A DNA stretch of 15,452 nucleotides from positions 1 to 15,452 of the forward strand of contig JAQURN010000014.1 in the NCBI GenBank assembly GCA_028715585.1. Direction: 5' to 3'. Source of the stretch: Actinomycetota bacterium (lineage in GTDB: Bacteria > Actinomycetota > Geothermincolia > Fen-727 > JAQURN01). The translations under genes were made by a program, and so were the position numbers. The stretch's first letter is position 1. Each line of letters begins with the position of its first letter. Under the pieces are notes generated by a model, which had not been told where the DNA came from, ran no database searches, and saw only the letters and a program-made list of their open reading frames with translations. Shown one piece after another: positions 15,005 through 15,452 of this stretch.

Positions 15005-15452
15005 GGTTTTCAAAGCTCACTGTTCCTACTTTGAGGGAGAAACCTCAGGAGGCTGAAATCGCAAGTCACGAACTTCTCCTTAGGGCTGGAATGATTAGGC
15101 CCATGGCTTCTGGTATATACTCACTACTACCTCTTGGGACCAAAGCGCTTGCCAGAATTGAGAGCATAGTGAGGGAGAAGATGGACGACGTTGGCGCGGT
15201 TGAGCTGGTTCTCCCAAATCTCCAACCCTCTGAGCCCTGGAAGGAAAGCAAGAGATGGTACGAGTACGGTCAGGAAATGATAAGGCTGAGTGACCGCCAC
15301 TTGAGGGAATTCTGTCTGGGTCCCACAGCCGAGGAGATGATTACCGCCCTTGCTTCGTGGGCGTCCCCTTCCTACCGTGATTTGGGCGCAATCTTTTATC
15401 AGATTCAAACCAAGTTCAGGGATGAGATTCGTCCACGTTTCGGTTTGCTCAG
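15001..15452 (+). CDS. proS: Prolyl-tRNA synthetase, 3'-truncated by window edge
   Basis: ProS charges tRNA-Pro. The frame opens with MRFSKLTVPTLREKPQEAEI at ATG 15001, which overlaps the ispG stop by four bases, with GAGGAGG (14984-14990) 10 bases upstream. The 150 visible residues match the start of bacterial-type (class II) ProRS: SHELLLRAGMIRPMASGIYSLLPLG, VLPNLQPSEPW, a GPTxEE motif and YQIQTKFRDEIRPRFGLL, which contains class II motif 2. The usual His of the bacterial GPTHEE motif is Ala here (GPTAEE). The rest of the catalytic core, any INS editing domain and the anticodon-binding domain lie beyond the window. It runs off the edge with no stop. Confidence 0.96.
   Translation, partial: MRFSKLTVPTLREKPQEAEIASHELLLRAGMIRPMASGIYSLLPLGTKALARIESIVREKMDDVGAVELVLPNLQPSEPWKESKRWYEYGQEMIRLSDRHLREFCLGPTAEEMITALASWASPSYRDLGAIFYQIQTKFRDEIRPRFGLL

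Overview
The window is a dense, single-strand (+) run of bacterial housekeeping genes: secA (5' end missing) - prfB - comM - dprA - xerC - whiG/fliA-type sigma factor - rpsB - tsf - pyrH - frr - cdsA - dxr - rseP/rip1 - ispG - proS (3' end missing). The order comM-dprA-xerC-whiG-rpsB-tsf-pyrH-frr-cdsA-dxr-rip1-ispG is a recognisable Actinomycetota-type arrangement. However, the GC content looks only moderate (roughly half, by eye), AGA/AGG arginine codons are very common, and many starts are TTG or GTG. I infer a deep-branching, non-high-GC actinobacterial lineage or a close relative. This rests on gene order alone and is not a firm placement.

Layout. Positions 1-2992 hold protein export (SecA motor) and translation termination (RF2). 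RF2 is encoded with an in-frame TGA after 23 codons and needs a +1 ribosomal frameshift. Positions 3055-7633 form a probable operon behind a near-consensus promoter (TTGAAA-N17-TATAAT): two natural-transformation/recombination genes (comM, dprA), a Xer tyrosine recombinase, and an alternative sigma factor of the FliA/WhiG group. A 157-base gap (7634-7790) holds a second -10 element and a leader that can fold over the rpsB ribosome binding site. From 7791 to the end is one tightly packed transcription unit: ribosomal protein S2, EF-Ts, UMP kinase, ribosome recycling factor, CDP-diglyceride synthase, two enzymes of the MEP isoprenoid pathway (Dxr, IspG) flanking a site-2 protease, and prolyl-tRNA synthetase. 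Gaps there run from overlapping to about 70 bases.

How the genes work together. The second unit couples ribosome and translation capacity (S2, EF-Ts, RRF, ProRS) to pyrimidine nucleotide supply (UMP kinase) and membrane or envelope building (CdsA, isoprenoid precursors, intramembrane protease). The first unit joins DNA processing and recombination (ComM helicase, DprA RecA-loader, Xer recombinase) to a developmental or motility sigma factor.

I see no CRISPR array, insertion sequence, tRNA, rRNA, prophage or defence cassette, and no gene of unknown function. I did not find an undescribed system. The points worth a second look are regulatory: the prfB recoding site with an offset Shine-Dalgarno-like stimulator, the helically phased repeats on the comM promoter, and the rpsB leader.
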